Positions 1 to 10,440 of a stretch of DNA of 64,000 nt are shown piece after piece. The position numbers were made by a program, and so were the translations under genes. The notes beneath the pieces were generated by a model, which saw nothing but the letters and a program-made list of their open reading frames with translations, did no database searches and was not told where the DNA came from. This stretch comes from Prosopocoilus inquinatus (lineage: Eukaryota; Arthropoda; Insecta; Coleoptera; Lucanidae), in the NCBI GenBank assembly GCA_036172665.1, contig CM069880.1, positions 4,590,501 through 4,654,500 on the forward strand, written 5' to 3'. The stretch's first letter is position 1. The number at the start of each line of letters is the position of its first letter.

Positions 1-1675
1 TTATTTGACGTTACGATGGACTCCAGTAACACTGAAGTGAGATGCGAAATTTTCTGACGCAGCGGAAGCTGGAAATAGTTTTGAACGAAATAACACGTAT
101 TGGCATTGTTCCTGTGATGTATCTAATCGATCCTTACTTACTTATCATGTTATTTGACGATACGATGGACTCCAGCATCTCTGATGTGAGATACGAAGTT
201 TTTGGACGCAGCGTAAGCTGGAAATAGTTTTGAACGAAACAGGACGTATTAGCGTTTTTCCTGTGATGTATCTAATCGATCCTTACTTATCTAATATGTT
301 ATTTGACGTTTCAACGGACTCCAGTAACTCTGATGTGAGATACGAAGTTCTGGCACTCAGCAGAAGCTGGAAATAGTTTTGAACGAAAGAACACGTATTA
401 GCATTGTTCCTGTGTTGTATCTAATCGATCCTTGCTTATCTATCATGTTATTTGACGTTACGATGGACTCCAGTAACTCTGATGTGAGAAACGAAGTTCT
501 CGGACGCAGCGGAAGCTGGAAATAGTTTTGAACGAAATAGCACGTATTAGCGTTGTTCCTGTGATGTATCTAATCGATCCATAGTTATCTATTATGTTAT
601 TTGACGTTACGATGGACTCCAGTAACACTGAAGTGAGATGCGAAATTTTCGGAAGCAGCGGAAGCTGGAAATAGTTTTGAACGAAATAACACGTATTGGC
701 ATTGTTCCTGTGATGTATCTAATCGATCCTTACTTACTTATCATGTTATTTGACGATACGATGGACTCCAGCAACTCTGATGTGAGATACGAAGATTTTG
801 GACGCAGCGGAAGCTGGTAATAGTTTTGAACGAAACAACACGTATTAGCGTTATTCCTGTGGTGTACCTAATCGATCCTTACTTATCTATCATGTTATTT
901 GAAGTTACGATGGACTCCAGTAACTCTGATGTGTGATGCGAAATTTTCGGACGCAGCGGAAGCTGGAAATAGTTTTGAACGAAATAACACGTATTAGCGT
1001 TGTTCCTGTGATGTATCTAATCGATCCTTACTTATCTAATATGTTATTTGACGTTTCAACGGACTCCAGTAACTATGATGTGAGATACGAAGTTCTCGCA
1101 CTCAGCAGAAGCTGGAAATAGTCTTGAACGAAACAACACGTATTAGCATTGTTCCTGTGATGAATCTAATCGATCCTTACTTATCTATCATGTTATTTGA
1201 CGTTACGATGGACTCCAGTAACTCTGATGTGAGATACGAAGTTTTCGGACGCAGCGAAAGCTGGAAATAGTTTTGAACGAAACAACACGTATTAGCGTTA
1301 TTCCTGTGATGTATCTAATCGATCCTTACTTATCTATTACATTATTTGACGTTACGATGGACTCCAGTAACTCTGATGTGATAAACGAAGTTTTCAGACG
1401 CAGCGGAAGCTGGAAATAGTTTTGAAGGAAATAACACGTATTAACGTCGTTCCTGTGATGTATCTAATCGATCCTTACTTATCTAATATGTTATTTGACG
1501 TTTCAACGGACTCCAGTAACTCTGATGTGAGATACGAAGTTCTGGCACTCAGCAGAAGCTGGAAATAGTTTTGAACGAAAGAACACGTATTAGCATTGTT
1601 CCTGTGTTGTATCTAATCGATCCTTGCTTATCTATCACGTTATTTAACGTTACGATGGACTCCAGTAACTCTGAT
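1..1675 (+). repeat. Left copy of an exact 1675-bp duplication (partner 12961-14635)
   Basis: Read line by line, bases 1-1675 match 12961-14635 with no difference. This includes private mutations such as TTTTCTGACGCAG near 50, the ATCCATAG variant near 576, CTGGTAATAG near 814 and TATTACATTATT near 1335. The match ends at 1676, where this copy reads GATTTGAG and the partner GATGTGAG; the following monomers then differ. The left limit is the window edge, so the true duplication may be longer. The offset, 12960 bp, is 87 monomers minus the 3 bp lost in the short monomers at 1859 and 9605. Confidence 0.95.
71..219 (+). repeat. Example reference monomer (arbitrary phase)
   Basis: First complete unit, given so that other positions can be placed. 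Counting from GGAAATAG as position 1, the near-invariant stretches are about 1-20, 36-73 and 97-130. The stretches that separate monomer types are about 75-76, 92-96 and 131-143, and positions 21 and 35 usually follow the type of the preceding monomer's tail. This particular copy carries local variants, for example TACTTACTTATC in place of TACTTATCTATC. The start point is a convention, not a biological boundary. Confidence 0.9.
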
Positions 1676-2026
1676 TTGAGATACGAAGTTTACGGACGCA
1701 GCGGAAGCTGGAAATAGTTTTGAACGAAATAACACGTATTAGCGTTGTTCCTGTGATGTATCTAATCGATCCTTACTTATCTAATATGTTAATTGACGTT
1801 CCAACGGACTCCAGTATCTCTGATGTGAGATACGAAGTTCTCGCACTCAGCAGAAGCTGGAAATAGTTTTGAACGAAACAACACGTATTAGCATTGTTCC
1901 TGTGATGTATCTAATCGAACCTTACTTATCTAATATGTTATTTGACGTTTCAACGGACTCCAGTAACTCTGATGAGATACGAAGTTCTCGCACTCAGCAG
2001 AAGCTGGAAATAGTTTTGAACGAAAC
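1676..2026 (+). repeat. Junction monomers between two HOR domains
   Basis: These monomers follow the abrupt end of the 1675-bp duplication and precede the 18-mer domain. They show mixed type markers: a TTAATTGACGTTCC B sub-variant near 1791, and an ATCGAACC change near 1916 seen nowhere nearby. The segment also contains the 147-bp monomer. It resembles 4.4-4.7 kb but with several differences, so it looks like a worn or recombinant edge of the neighbouring HOR rather than an independent sequence. Confidence 0.6.
1859..2005 (+). repeat. Short monomer, 147 bp (2-bp deletion)
   Basis: This unit reads CTCTGATGAGATACG near 1967-1981 where the family has CTCTGATGTGAGATACG, a loss of two bases. The spacing to the next GGAAATAG is 147 bp. 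The loss joins two reading frames across monomers and so produces the longest chance open frame in the window (1869-2162, 97 codons). The corresponding monomer in the next HOR copy (near 4656) is full length, so the deletion is younger than the HOR. Confidence 0.95.
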
Positions 2027-4708
2027 AACACGTATTAGCATTGTTCCTGTGATGTATCTAATCGATCCTTACTTATCTGTCATGTTATTTGACGTTACGA
2101 TGGACTCCAGTATCTCTGATGTGAGATACGAAGTTTTCGGACGCAGCGGAAGCTGGAAATAGTTTTGAACGAAATAACACGTATTAGCGTTGTTCCTGTG
2201 ATGTATCTAATCGATCCTTACATATCTAATATGTTATTTGACGTTTCAACGGACTCCAGTAACTCTGATGTGAGATACGAAGTTCTCGCACTCAGCAGAA
2301 GCTGGAAATAGTTTTGAACGAAACAACACGTATTAGCATTGTTCCTGTGATGTATCTAATCGATCCTTACTTATCTATCATGTTATTTGACGTTACGATG
2401 GACTCCAGTAACTCTGATGTGAGATACGAAGTTTTCGGACGCAGCGGAAGCTGGAAATAGTTTTGAACGAAACAACACGGATTAGCGTTGTTCCTGTGAT
2501 GTATCTAGTCGATCCTTACTTATCTAATATGTTATTTGACGTTTCAACGGACTCCAGTAACTCTGATGTGAGATACGAAGTTCTCGCACTCAGCAGAAGC
2601 TGGAAATAGTTTTGAACGAAACAACACGTATTAGCATTGTTCCTGTGATGTATGTAATCGATCCTTACTTATCTAATATGTTATTTGACGTTTCAACGGA
2701 CTCCAGTAACACTGATGTGAGATACGAAGTTCTCGCACTCAGCAGAAGCTGGAAATAGTTTTGAACGAAACAACACGTATTAGCATTGTTCCTGTGATGT
2801 ATCTAATCGATCCTTACTTATCTATCATGTTATTTGACGTTACGATGGACTCCAGTAACTCTGATGTGAGATACGAAGTTCTCGCACTCAGCAGAAGCTG
2901 GAAATAGTTTTGAACGAAACAACACGTATTAGCATTGTTCCTGTGATGTATCTAATCGATCCTTACTTATCTAATATGTTAATTGACGTTCCAACGGACT
3001 CCAGTAACTCTGATGTGAGATACGAAGTTCTCGCACTCAGCAGAAGCTGGAAATAGTTTTGAACGAAACAATACGTATTAGCGTTGTTCTTGTGATGTAT
3101 CTAATCGATCCTTACTAATCTATCATTTTATTTGACTTTACGATGGACTCCAGTAACTCTGATGTGAGATACGATGTTTTCGGACGCAGCGGAAGCTGGA
3201 AATAGTTTTGAACAAAATAACACGTATTAGCGTTGTCCCTGTGATGTATCTAATCGATCCTTACTTATCTATCATGTTATTTGACGTTACGATGCACACC
3301 AGTATCTCTGATGTGAGATACGAAGTTCTCGCACTCAGCAGAAGCTGGAAATAGTTTTGAACGAAACAACACGTATTAGCGTTGTTCCTGTGATGTATCT
3401 AATCGATCCTTACTTATCTAATATGTTATTTGACGTTTCAACGGACTCCAGTAACTCTGATGTGAGATACGAAGTTCTCGCACTCATCAGAAGCTGGAAA
3501 TAGTTTTGAACGAAACATCACGTATTAGCATTGTTCCTGTGATGTATCTATTCGATCCTTACTTATCTAATATGTTATTTGACGTTTCAACGGACTCCAG
3601 TAACTCTGATGTGAGATACGAAGTTCTCGCACTCAGCAGAAGCTGGAAATAGTTTTGAACGAAACAACTCGTATTAGCATTGTTCCTGTGATGTATCTAA
3701 TCGATCCTTACTTATCTGTCATGTTATTTGACGTTACGATGGACTCCAGTATCTCTGATGTGAGATACGAAGTTTTCGGACGCAGCGGAAGCTGGAAATA
3801 GTTTTGAACGAAATAACACGTATTAGCGTTGTTCCTGTGATGTATCTAATCGATCCTTACATATCTAATATGTTATTTGACGTTTCAACGGACTCCAGTA
3901 ACTCTGAGGTGAGATACGAAGTTCTCGCACTCAGCAGAAGCTGGAAATAGTTTTGAACGAAACAACACGTATTAGCATTGTTCCTGTGATGTATCTAATC
4001 GATCCTTACTTATCTATCATGTTATTTGACGTTACGATGGACTCCAGTAACTCTGATGTGAGATACGAAGTTTTCATACGCAGCGGAAGCTGGAAATAGT
4101 TTTGAACGAAATAACACGTATTAGCGTTGTTTCTGTGATGTATCTAATCGATCCTTACTTATCTAATATGTTAATTGACGTTCCAACGGACTCCAGTAAC
4201 TCTGATATGAGATACGAAGTTCTCGCACTCAGCAGAAGCTGGAAATAGTTTTGAACGAAACAACTCGTATTAACATTGTTCCTGTGATGTATCTAATCGA
4301 TCCTTACGTATCCATCATGTTATTTGACGTTACGATGGACTCCAGTTACTCTGATGTGAGATACGAAGTTTTCGGACGCAGCGGAAGCTGGAAATAGTTT
4401 TGAACGAAATAACACGTATTAGCGTTGTTCCTGTGATGTATCTAGTCGATCCTTACTTATCTAATATGTTATTTCACGTTTCAACGGACTCCAGTAACTC
4501 TGATGTGAGATACGAAGTTCTCGCACTCAGCAGAAGCTGGAAATAGTTTTGAACGAAACAACACGTATTAGCATTGTTCCTGTGATGTATCTAATCGATC
4601 CTTACTTATCTAATATGTTAATTGACGTTCCAACGGACTCCAGTAACTCTGATGTGAGATACGAAGTTCTCGCACTCAGCAGAAGCTGGAAATAGTTTTG
4701 AACGAAAC
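2027..4708 (+). repeat. 18-mer higher-order repeat, copy 1 (2682 bp)
   Basis: This block aligns to 4709-7390 at a constant offset of 2682 bp (18 x 149). Shared private markers, in order, are TATCTGTCATG (2077), CACGGATTAGCG (about 2478), GTATGTAATCG (about 2652), CAATACGTATTA (about 3068), GAACAAAATAAC (about 3211), GATGCACACC (3291), CACTCATCAG (about 3482), a second TATCTGTCATG (3716), TTTTCATACGCAG (about 4073) and GTATCCATC (about 4308). The two TATCTGTCATG markers are 1639 bp (11 monomers) apart, so the 18-mer is itself an 11-mer plus 7 monomers with related starts. Confidence 0.9.
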
Positions 4709-7390
4709 AACACGTATTAGCATTGTTCCTGTGATGTATCTAATCGATCCTTACTTATCTGTCATGTTATTTGACGTTACGATGGACTCCAGTATCTCTG
4801 ATGTGAGATACGAAGTTTTCGGACGCAGCGGAAGCTGGAAATAGTTTTGAACGAAATAACACGTATTAGCGTTGTTCCTGTGATGTATCTAATCGATCCT
4901 TACATATCTAATATGTTATTTGACGTTTCAACGGACTCCAGTAACTCTGATGTGAGATACGAAGTTCTCGCACTCAGCAGAAGCTGGAAATAGTTTTGAA
5001 CGAAACAACACGTATTAGCATTGTTCCTGTGATGTATCTAATCGATCCTTACTTATCTATCATGTTATTTGACGTTACGATGGACTCCAGTAACTCTGAT
5101 GTGAGATACGAAGTTTTCGGACGCAGCGGAAGCTGGAAATAGTTTTGAACGAAATAGCACGGATTAGCGTTGTTCCTGTGATGTATCTAGTCGATCCTTA
5201 CTTATCTAATATGTTATTTGACGTTTCAACGGACTCCAGTAACTCTGATGTGAGATACGAAGTTCTCGCACTCAGCAGAAGCTGGAAATAGTTTTGAACG
5301 AAACAACACGTATTAGCATTGTTCCTGTGATGTATGTAATCGATCCTTACTTATCTAATATGTTATTTGACGTTTCAACGGACTCCAGTAACACTGATGT
5401 GAGATACGAAGTTCTCGCACTCAGCAGAAGCTGGAAATAGTTTTGAACGAAACAACACGTATTAGCATTGTTCCTGTGATGTATCTAATCGATCCTTACT
5501 TATCTATCATGTTATTTGACGTTACGATGGACTCCAGTAACTCTGATGTGAGATACGAAGTTCTCGCACTCAGCAGAAGCTGGAAATAGTTTTGAACGAA
5601 ACAACACGTATTAGCATTGTTCCTGTGATGTATCTAATCGATCCTTACTTATCTAATATGTTAATTGACGTTCCAACGGACTCCAGTAACTCTGATGTGA
5701 GATACGAAGTTCTCGCACTCAGCAGAAGCTGGAAATAGTTTTGAACGAAACAATACGTATTAGCGTTGTTCCTGTGATGTATCTAATCGATCCTTACTTA
5801 TCTAATATGTTAATTGACGTTCCAACGGACTCCAGTAACTCTGATGTGAGATACGATGTTTTCGGACGCAGCGGAAGCTGGAAATAGTTTTGAACAAAAT
5901 AACACGTATTAGCGTTGTTCCTGTGATGTATCTAATCGATCCTTACTTATCTATCATGTTATTTGACGTTACGATGCACAAAAGTATCTCTGATGTGAGA
6001 TACGAAGTTCTCGCACTCAGCAGAAGCTGGAAACAGTTTTGAACGAAACAACACGTATTAGCGTTGTTCCTGTGATGTATCTAATCGATCCTTACTTATC
6101 TAATATGTTATTTGACGTTTCAACGGACTCCAGTAACTCTGATGTGAGATACGAAGTTCTCGCACTCATCAGAAGCTGGAAATAGTTTTGAACGAAACAT
6201 CACGTATTAGCATTGTTCCTGTGATGTATCTATTCGATCCTTACTTATCTAATATGTTATTTGACGTTTCAACGGACTCCAGTAACTCTGATGTGAGATA
6301 CGAAGTTCTCGCACTCAGCAGAAGCTGGAAATAGTTTTGAACGAAACAACTCGTATTAGCATTGTTCCTGTGATGTATCTAATCGATCCTTACTTATCTG
6401 TCATGTTATTTGACGTTACGATGGACTCCAGTATCTCTGATGTGAGATACGAAGTTTTCGGACGCAGCGGAAGCTGGAAATAGTTTTGAACGAAATAACA
6501 CGTATTAGCGTTGTTCCTGTGATGTATCTAATCGATCCTTACATATCTAATATGTTATTTGACGTTTCAACGGACTCCAGTAACTCTGATGTGAGATACG
6601 AAGTTCTCGCACTCAGCAGAAGCTGGAAATAGTTTTGAACGAAACAACACGTATTAGCATTGTTCCTGTGATGTATCTAATCGATCCTTACTTATCTATC
6701 ATGTTATTTGACGTTACGATGGACTCCAGTAACTCTGATGTGAGATACGAAGTTTTCATACGCAGCGGAAGCTGGAAATAGTTTTGAACGAAATAACACG
6801 TATTAGCGTTGTTTCTGTGATGTATCTAATCGATCCTTACTTATCTAATATGTTAATTGACGTTCCAACGGACTCCAGTAACTCTGATATGAGATACGAA
6901 GTTCTCGCACTCAGCAGAAGCTGGAAATAGTTTTGAACGAAACAACTCGTATTAACATTGTTCCTGTGATGTATCTAATCGATCCTTACGTATCCATCAT
7001 TTTATTTGACGTTACGATGGACTCCAGTTACTCTGATGTGAGATACGAAGTTTTCGGACGCAGCGGAAGCTGGAAATAGTTTTGAACGAAATAACACGTA
7101 TTAGCGTTGTTCCTGTGATGTATCTAGTCGATCCTTACTTATCTAATATGTTATTTGACGTTTCAACGGACTCCAGTAACTCTGATGTGAGATACGAAAT
7201 TCTCGCACTCAGCAGAAGCTGGAAATAGTTTTGAACGAAACAACACATATTAGCATTGTTCCTGTGATGTATCTAATCGATCCTTACTTATCTAATATGT
7301 TAATTGAAGTTCCAACGGACTCCAGTAACTCTGATGTGAGATACGAAGTTCTCGCACTCAGCAGAAGCTGGAAATAGTTTTGAACGAAAC
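4709..7390 (+). repeat. 18-mer higher-order repeat, copy 2
   Basis: It carries the same ordered markers as copy 1 shifted by 2682 bp: TATCTGTCATG at 4759 and 6398, CACGGATTAGCG near 5160, GTATGTAATCG near 5335 and TTTTCATACGCAG near 6755. Differences include GATGCACAAAAG at 5973 (copy 1 has GATGCACACC) and a whole monomer of the TTAATTGACGTTCC type near 5810 where copy 1 has CATTTTATTTGAC. That replacement looks like a gene-conversion patch. The copy ends where sequence matching position 5752 begins. Confidence 0.9.
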
Positions 7391-8945
7391 AATACGTATT
7401 AGCGTTGTTCCTGTGATGTATCTAATCGATCCTTACTAATCTATCATTTTATTTGACGTTACGATGGACTCCAGTAACTCTGATGTGAGATACGACGTTT
7501 TCGGACGCAGCGGAAGCTGGAAATAGTTTTGAACAAAATAACACGTATTAGCGTTGTTCCTGTGATGTATCTAATCGATCCTTACTTATCTATCATGTTA
7601 TTTGACGTTACGATGCACACCAGTATCTCTGATGTGAGATACGAAGTTCTCGCACTCAGCAGAAGCTGGAAATAGTTTTGAACGAAACAACACGTATTAG
7701 CGTTGTTCCTGTGATGTATCTAATCGATCCTTACTTATCTAATATGTTATTTGACGTTTCAACGGACTCCAGTAACTCTGATGTGAGATACGAAGTTCTC
7801 GCACTCATCAGAAGCTGGAAATAGTTTTGAACGAAACATCACGTATTAGCATTGTTCCTGTGATGTATCTAATCGATCCTTACTTATCTAATATGTTATT
7901 TGACGTTTCAACGGACTCCAGTAACTCTGATGTGAGATACGAAGTTCTCGCACTCAGCAGAAGCTGGAAATAGTTTTGAACGAAACAACTCGTATTAGCA
8001 TTGTTCCTGTGATGTATCTAATCGATCCTTACTTATCTGTCATGTTATTTGACGTTACGATGGACTCCAGTATCTCTGATGTGAGATACGAAGTTTTCGG
8101 ACGCAGCGGAAGCTGGAAATAGTTTTGAACGAAATAACACGTATTAGCGTTGTTCCTGTGATGTATCTAATCGATCCTTACATATCTAATATGTTATTTG
8201 ACGTTTCAACGGACTCCAGTAACTCTGATGTGAGATACGAAGTTCTCGCACTCAGCAGAAGCTGGAAATAGTTTTGAACGAAACAACACGTATTAGCATT
8301 GTTCCTGTGATGTATCTAATCGATCCTTACTTATCTATCATGTTATTTGACGTTACGATGGACTCCAGTAACTCTGATGTGAGATACGAAGTTTTCATAC
8401 GCAGCGGAAGCTGGAAATAGTTTTGAACGAAATAACACGTATTAGCGTTGTTTCTGTGATGTATCTAATCGATCCTTACTTATCTAATATGTTAATTGAC
8501 GTTCCAACGGACTCCAGTAACTCTGATATGAGATACGAATTTCTCGCACTCAGCAGAAGCTGGAAATAGTTTTGAACGAAACAACTCGTATTAACATTGT
8601 TCCTGTGATGTATCTAATCGATCCTTACTTATCCATCATGTTATTTGACGTTACGATGGACTCCAGTTACTCTGATGTGAGATACGAAGTTTTCGGACGC
8701 AGCGGAAGCTGGAAATAGTTTTGAACGAAATAACACGTATTAGCGTTGTTCCTGTGATGTATCTAGTCGATCCTTACTTATCTAATATGTTATTTGACGT
8801 TTCAACGGACTCCAGTAACTCTGATGTGAGATACGAAGTTCTCGCACTCAGCAGAAGCTGGAAATAGTTTTGAACGAAACAACACGTATTAGCATTGTTC
8901 CTGTGATGTATCTAATGGATCCTTACTTATCTAATATGTTATTTG
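7391..8945 (+). repeat. Shortened HOR copy 3 (11-mer register)
   Basis: From about 7391 the sequence follows copy 2 at an offset of 1639 bp (11 monomers) rather than 2682. The seven monomers that begin the other copies are therefore absent. Markers GATGCACACC (7612), CACTCATCAG (about 7804), TATCTGTCATG (8037) and TTTTCATACGCAG (about 8394) are present in order. The transition lies within about 7165-7400. An in-register unequal exchange between two 11-mer-related positions explains it simply. Confidence 0.85.
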
Positions 8946-9440
8946 ACGTTTCAACGGACTCCAGTAACTCTGATGTGAGATACGAAGTTCTCGCACTCAG
9001 CAGAAGCTGGAAATAGTTTTGAACGAAACAACACGTATTAGCATTGTTCCTGTGATGTATCTAATCGATCCTTACTTATCTATCATGTTATTTGACGTTA
9101 CGATGGACTCCAGTAACTTTGATGTGAGATACGAAGTTTTCGGACGCAGCAGAAGCTGGAAATAGTTTTGAACGAAACAACACGTATTAGCGTTGTCCCT
9201 GTGATGTATCTAATCGATCCTTACTTATCTATCATGTTATTTGACGTTACGATGGACTCCAGTAACTCTGATGTGAGATACGAAGTTTTCGGACGCAGCG
9301 GAAGCTGGAAATAGTTTTGAACGAAATAACACGTATTAGCGTTGTTCCTGTGATGTATCTAATCGATCCTTACTTATCTAATATGTTATTTGACGTTTCA
9401 ACGGACTCCAGTAACTCTGATGTGAGATACGAAGTTCTCG
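8700..9440 (+). repeat. Five-monomer block shared with 45506-46246
   Basis: This block matches 45506-46246, 36.8 kb away. It shares a TCTAGTCGATCC monomer, the rare ATGGATCC change (GGATCC at 8917 and 45723) that replaces the usual ATCGAT, an AACTTTGATG monomer with a CGCAGCAGAAG tail, and GCGTTGTCCCTG. The offset is 247 monomers plus 3 bp, exactly the net of the indels lying between the two places. One visible difference is CTGGAAAAAG near 45964. Confidence 0.88.
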
Positions 9441-10440
9441 CAGTCAGCAGAAGCTGGAAGTAGTTTTGAACGAAACAACACGTATTAGCATTGTTCCTGT
9501 GATGTATCTAATCGATCCTTACATATCTATTACGTTATTTGAAGTTACGGTGGACTCCAGTATCTCTGATGTGAGATACGAAGTTTTCGGACGCAGCGGA
9601 AGCTGGAAATAGTTTTGAACGAAACAACACGTTTTAGCGTTATTCCTGTGATGTACTAATCGATCCTTACTTATCTATCATGTTATTTGACGTTACGATG
9701 GACTCCAGTAACTCTGATGTGAGATACGAAGTTTTCGGAAGCAGCGTAAGCTGGAAATAGTTTTGAACGAAACAAGACGTATTAGCGTTTTTCCTGTGAT
9801 GTATCTAATCGATCCTTACTAATCTATCATGTTATTTGACGTTACGATGGATTCCAGTAACACTGATGTGAGATACGAAGTTTTCGGACGCAGCGGAAGC
9901 CGGAAATAGTTTTGAACGAAACAATACGTATTAGCGTTGTTCCTGTGATGTATCTAATCGATCCTTACTAATCTATCATGTTATTTGTCGTTACGATGGA
10001 CTCCAGTAACTCTGATGTGATATGCGAAATTTTCGGACGCAGCGGAAGCTGGAAATAGTTTTGAACGAAAAAGCACGTATAGGCATTGTTCCTGTGATGT
10101 ATCTAATCGATCCTTACTTGCCTATCATGTTATTTGACGTTTCAACGGACTCCAGTAACTCTGATGTGAGATACGAAGTTCTCGCAGACAGCAGAAGCTG
10201 GAAGTAGTTTTGAACGAAACAACACGTATTAGCATTGTTCCTGTGATGTATCTAATCGATCCTTACATATCTATTACGTTATTTGAAGTTACGGTTGACT
10301 CCAGTATCTCTGATGTGAGATACGAAGTTTTCGGACGCAGCGAAAGCTGGAAATAGTTTTGAACGAAACAACACGTATTAGCGTTATTCCTGTGATGTAT
10401 CTAATCGATCCTTACTTGCCTATCATGTTATTTGACGTTT
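9420..10440 (+). repeat. 5-mer tandem duplication, mosaic segment
   Basis: A monomer with ACATATCTATTACG and TTTGAAGTTACGG occurs at 9521 and again at 10265. Each is preceded by a CTGGAAGTAG variant. The spacing is 744 bp, five monomers less the single base lost at about 9655. Other monomers here carry CAGCGTAAGC and AAGCCGG variants. The segment links the 18-mer domain to the 16-mer domain and belongs to neither. Confidence 0.8.
9605..9752 (+). repeat. Short monomer, 148 bp (1-bp deletion)
   Basis: This unit reads GTGATGTACTAATCG near 9648-9662 where the family has GTGATGTATCTAATCG, a loss of one base. The GGAAATAG spacing is 148 bp. It sits inside the otherwise nearly invariant ATCTAATCGATCC box. 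Confidence 0.95.

Noticed and set aside
88..95. CRE-like TGACGTTA in type A monomers as a promoter element
   Set aside because: A single imperfect 8-mer repeated by the satellite, with no gene downstream and no TATA or start-site context, does not support a regulatory call.
81..97. CENP-B-box-like match on the minus strand (TTTCGTTCAAAACTATT) in nearly every monomer
   Set aside because: Only 6 of the 9 essential bases match (the CGGG half is absent). It does not distinguish monomer types, and chance matches of this quality are expected.
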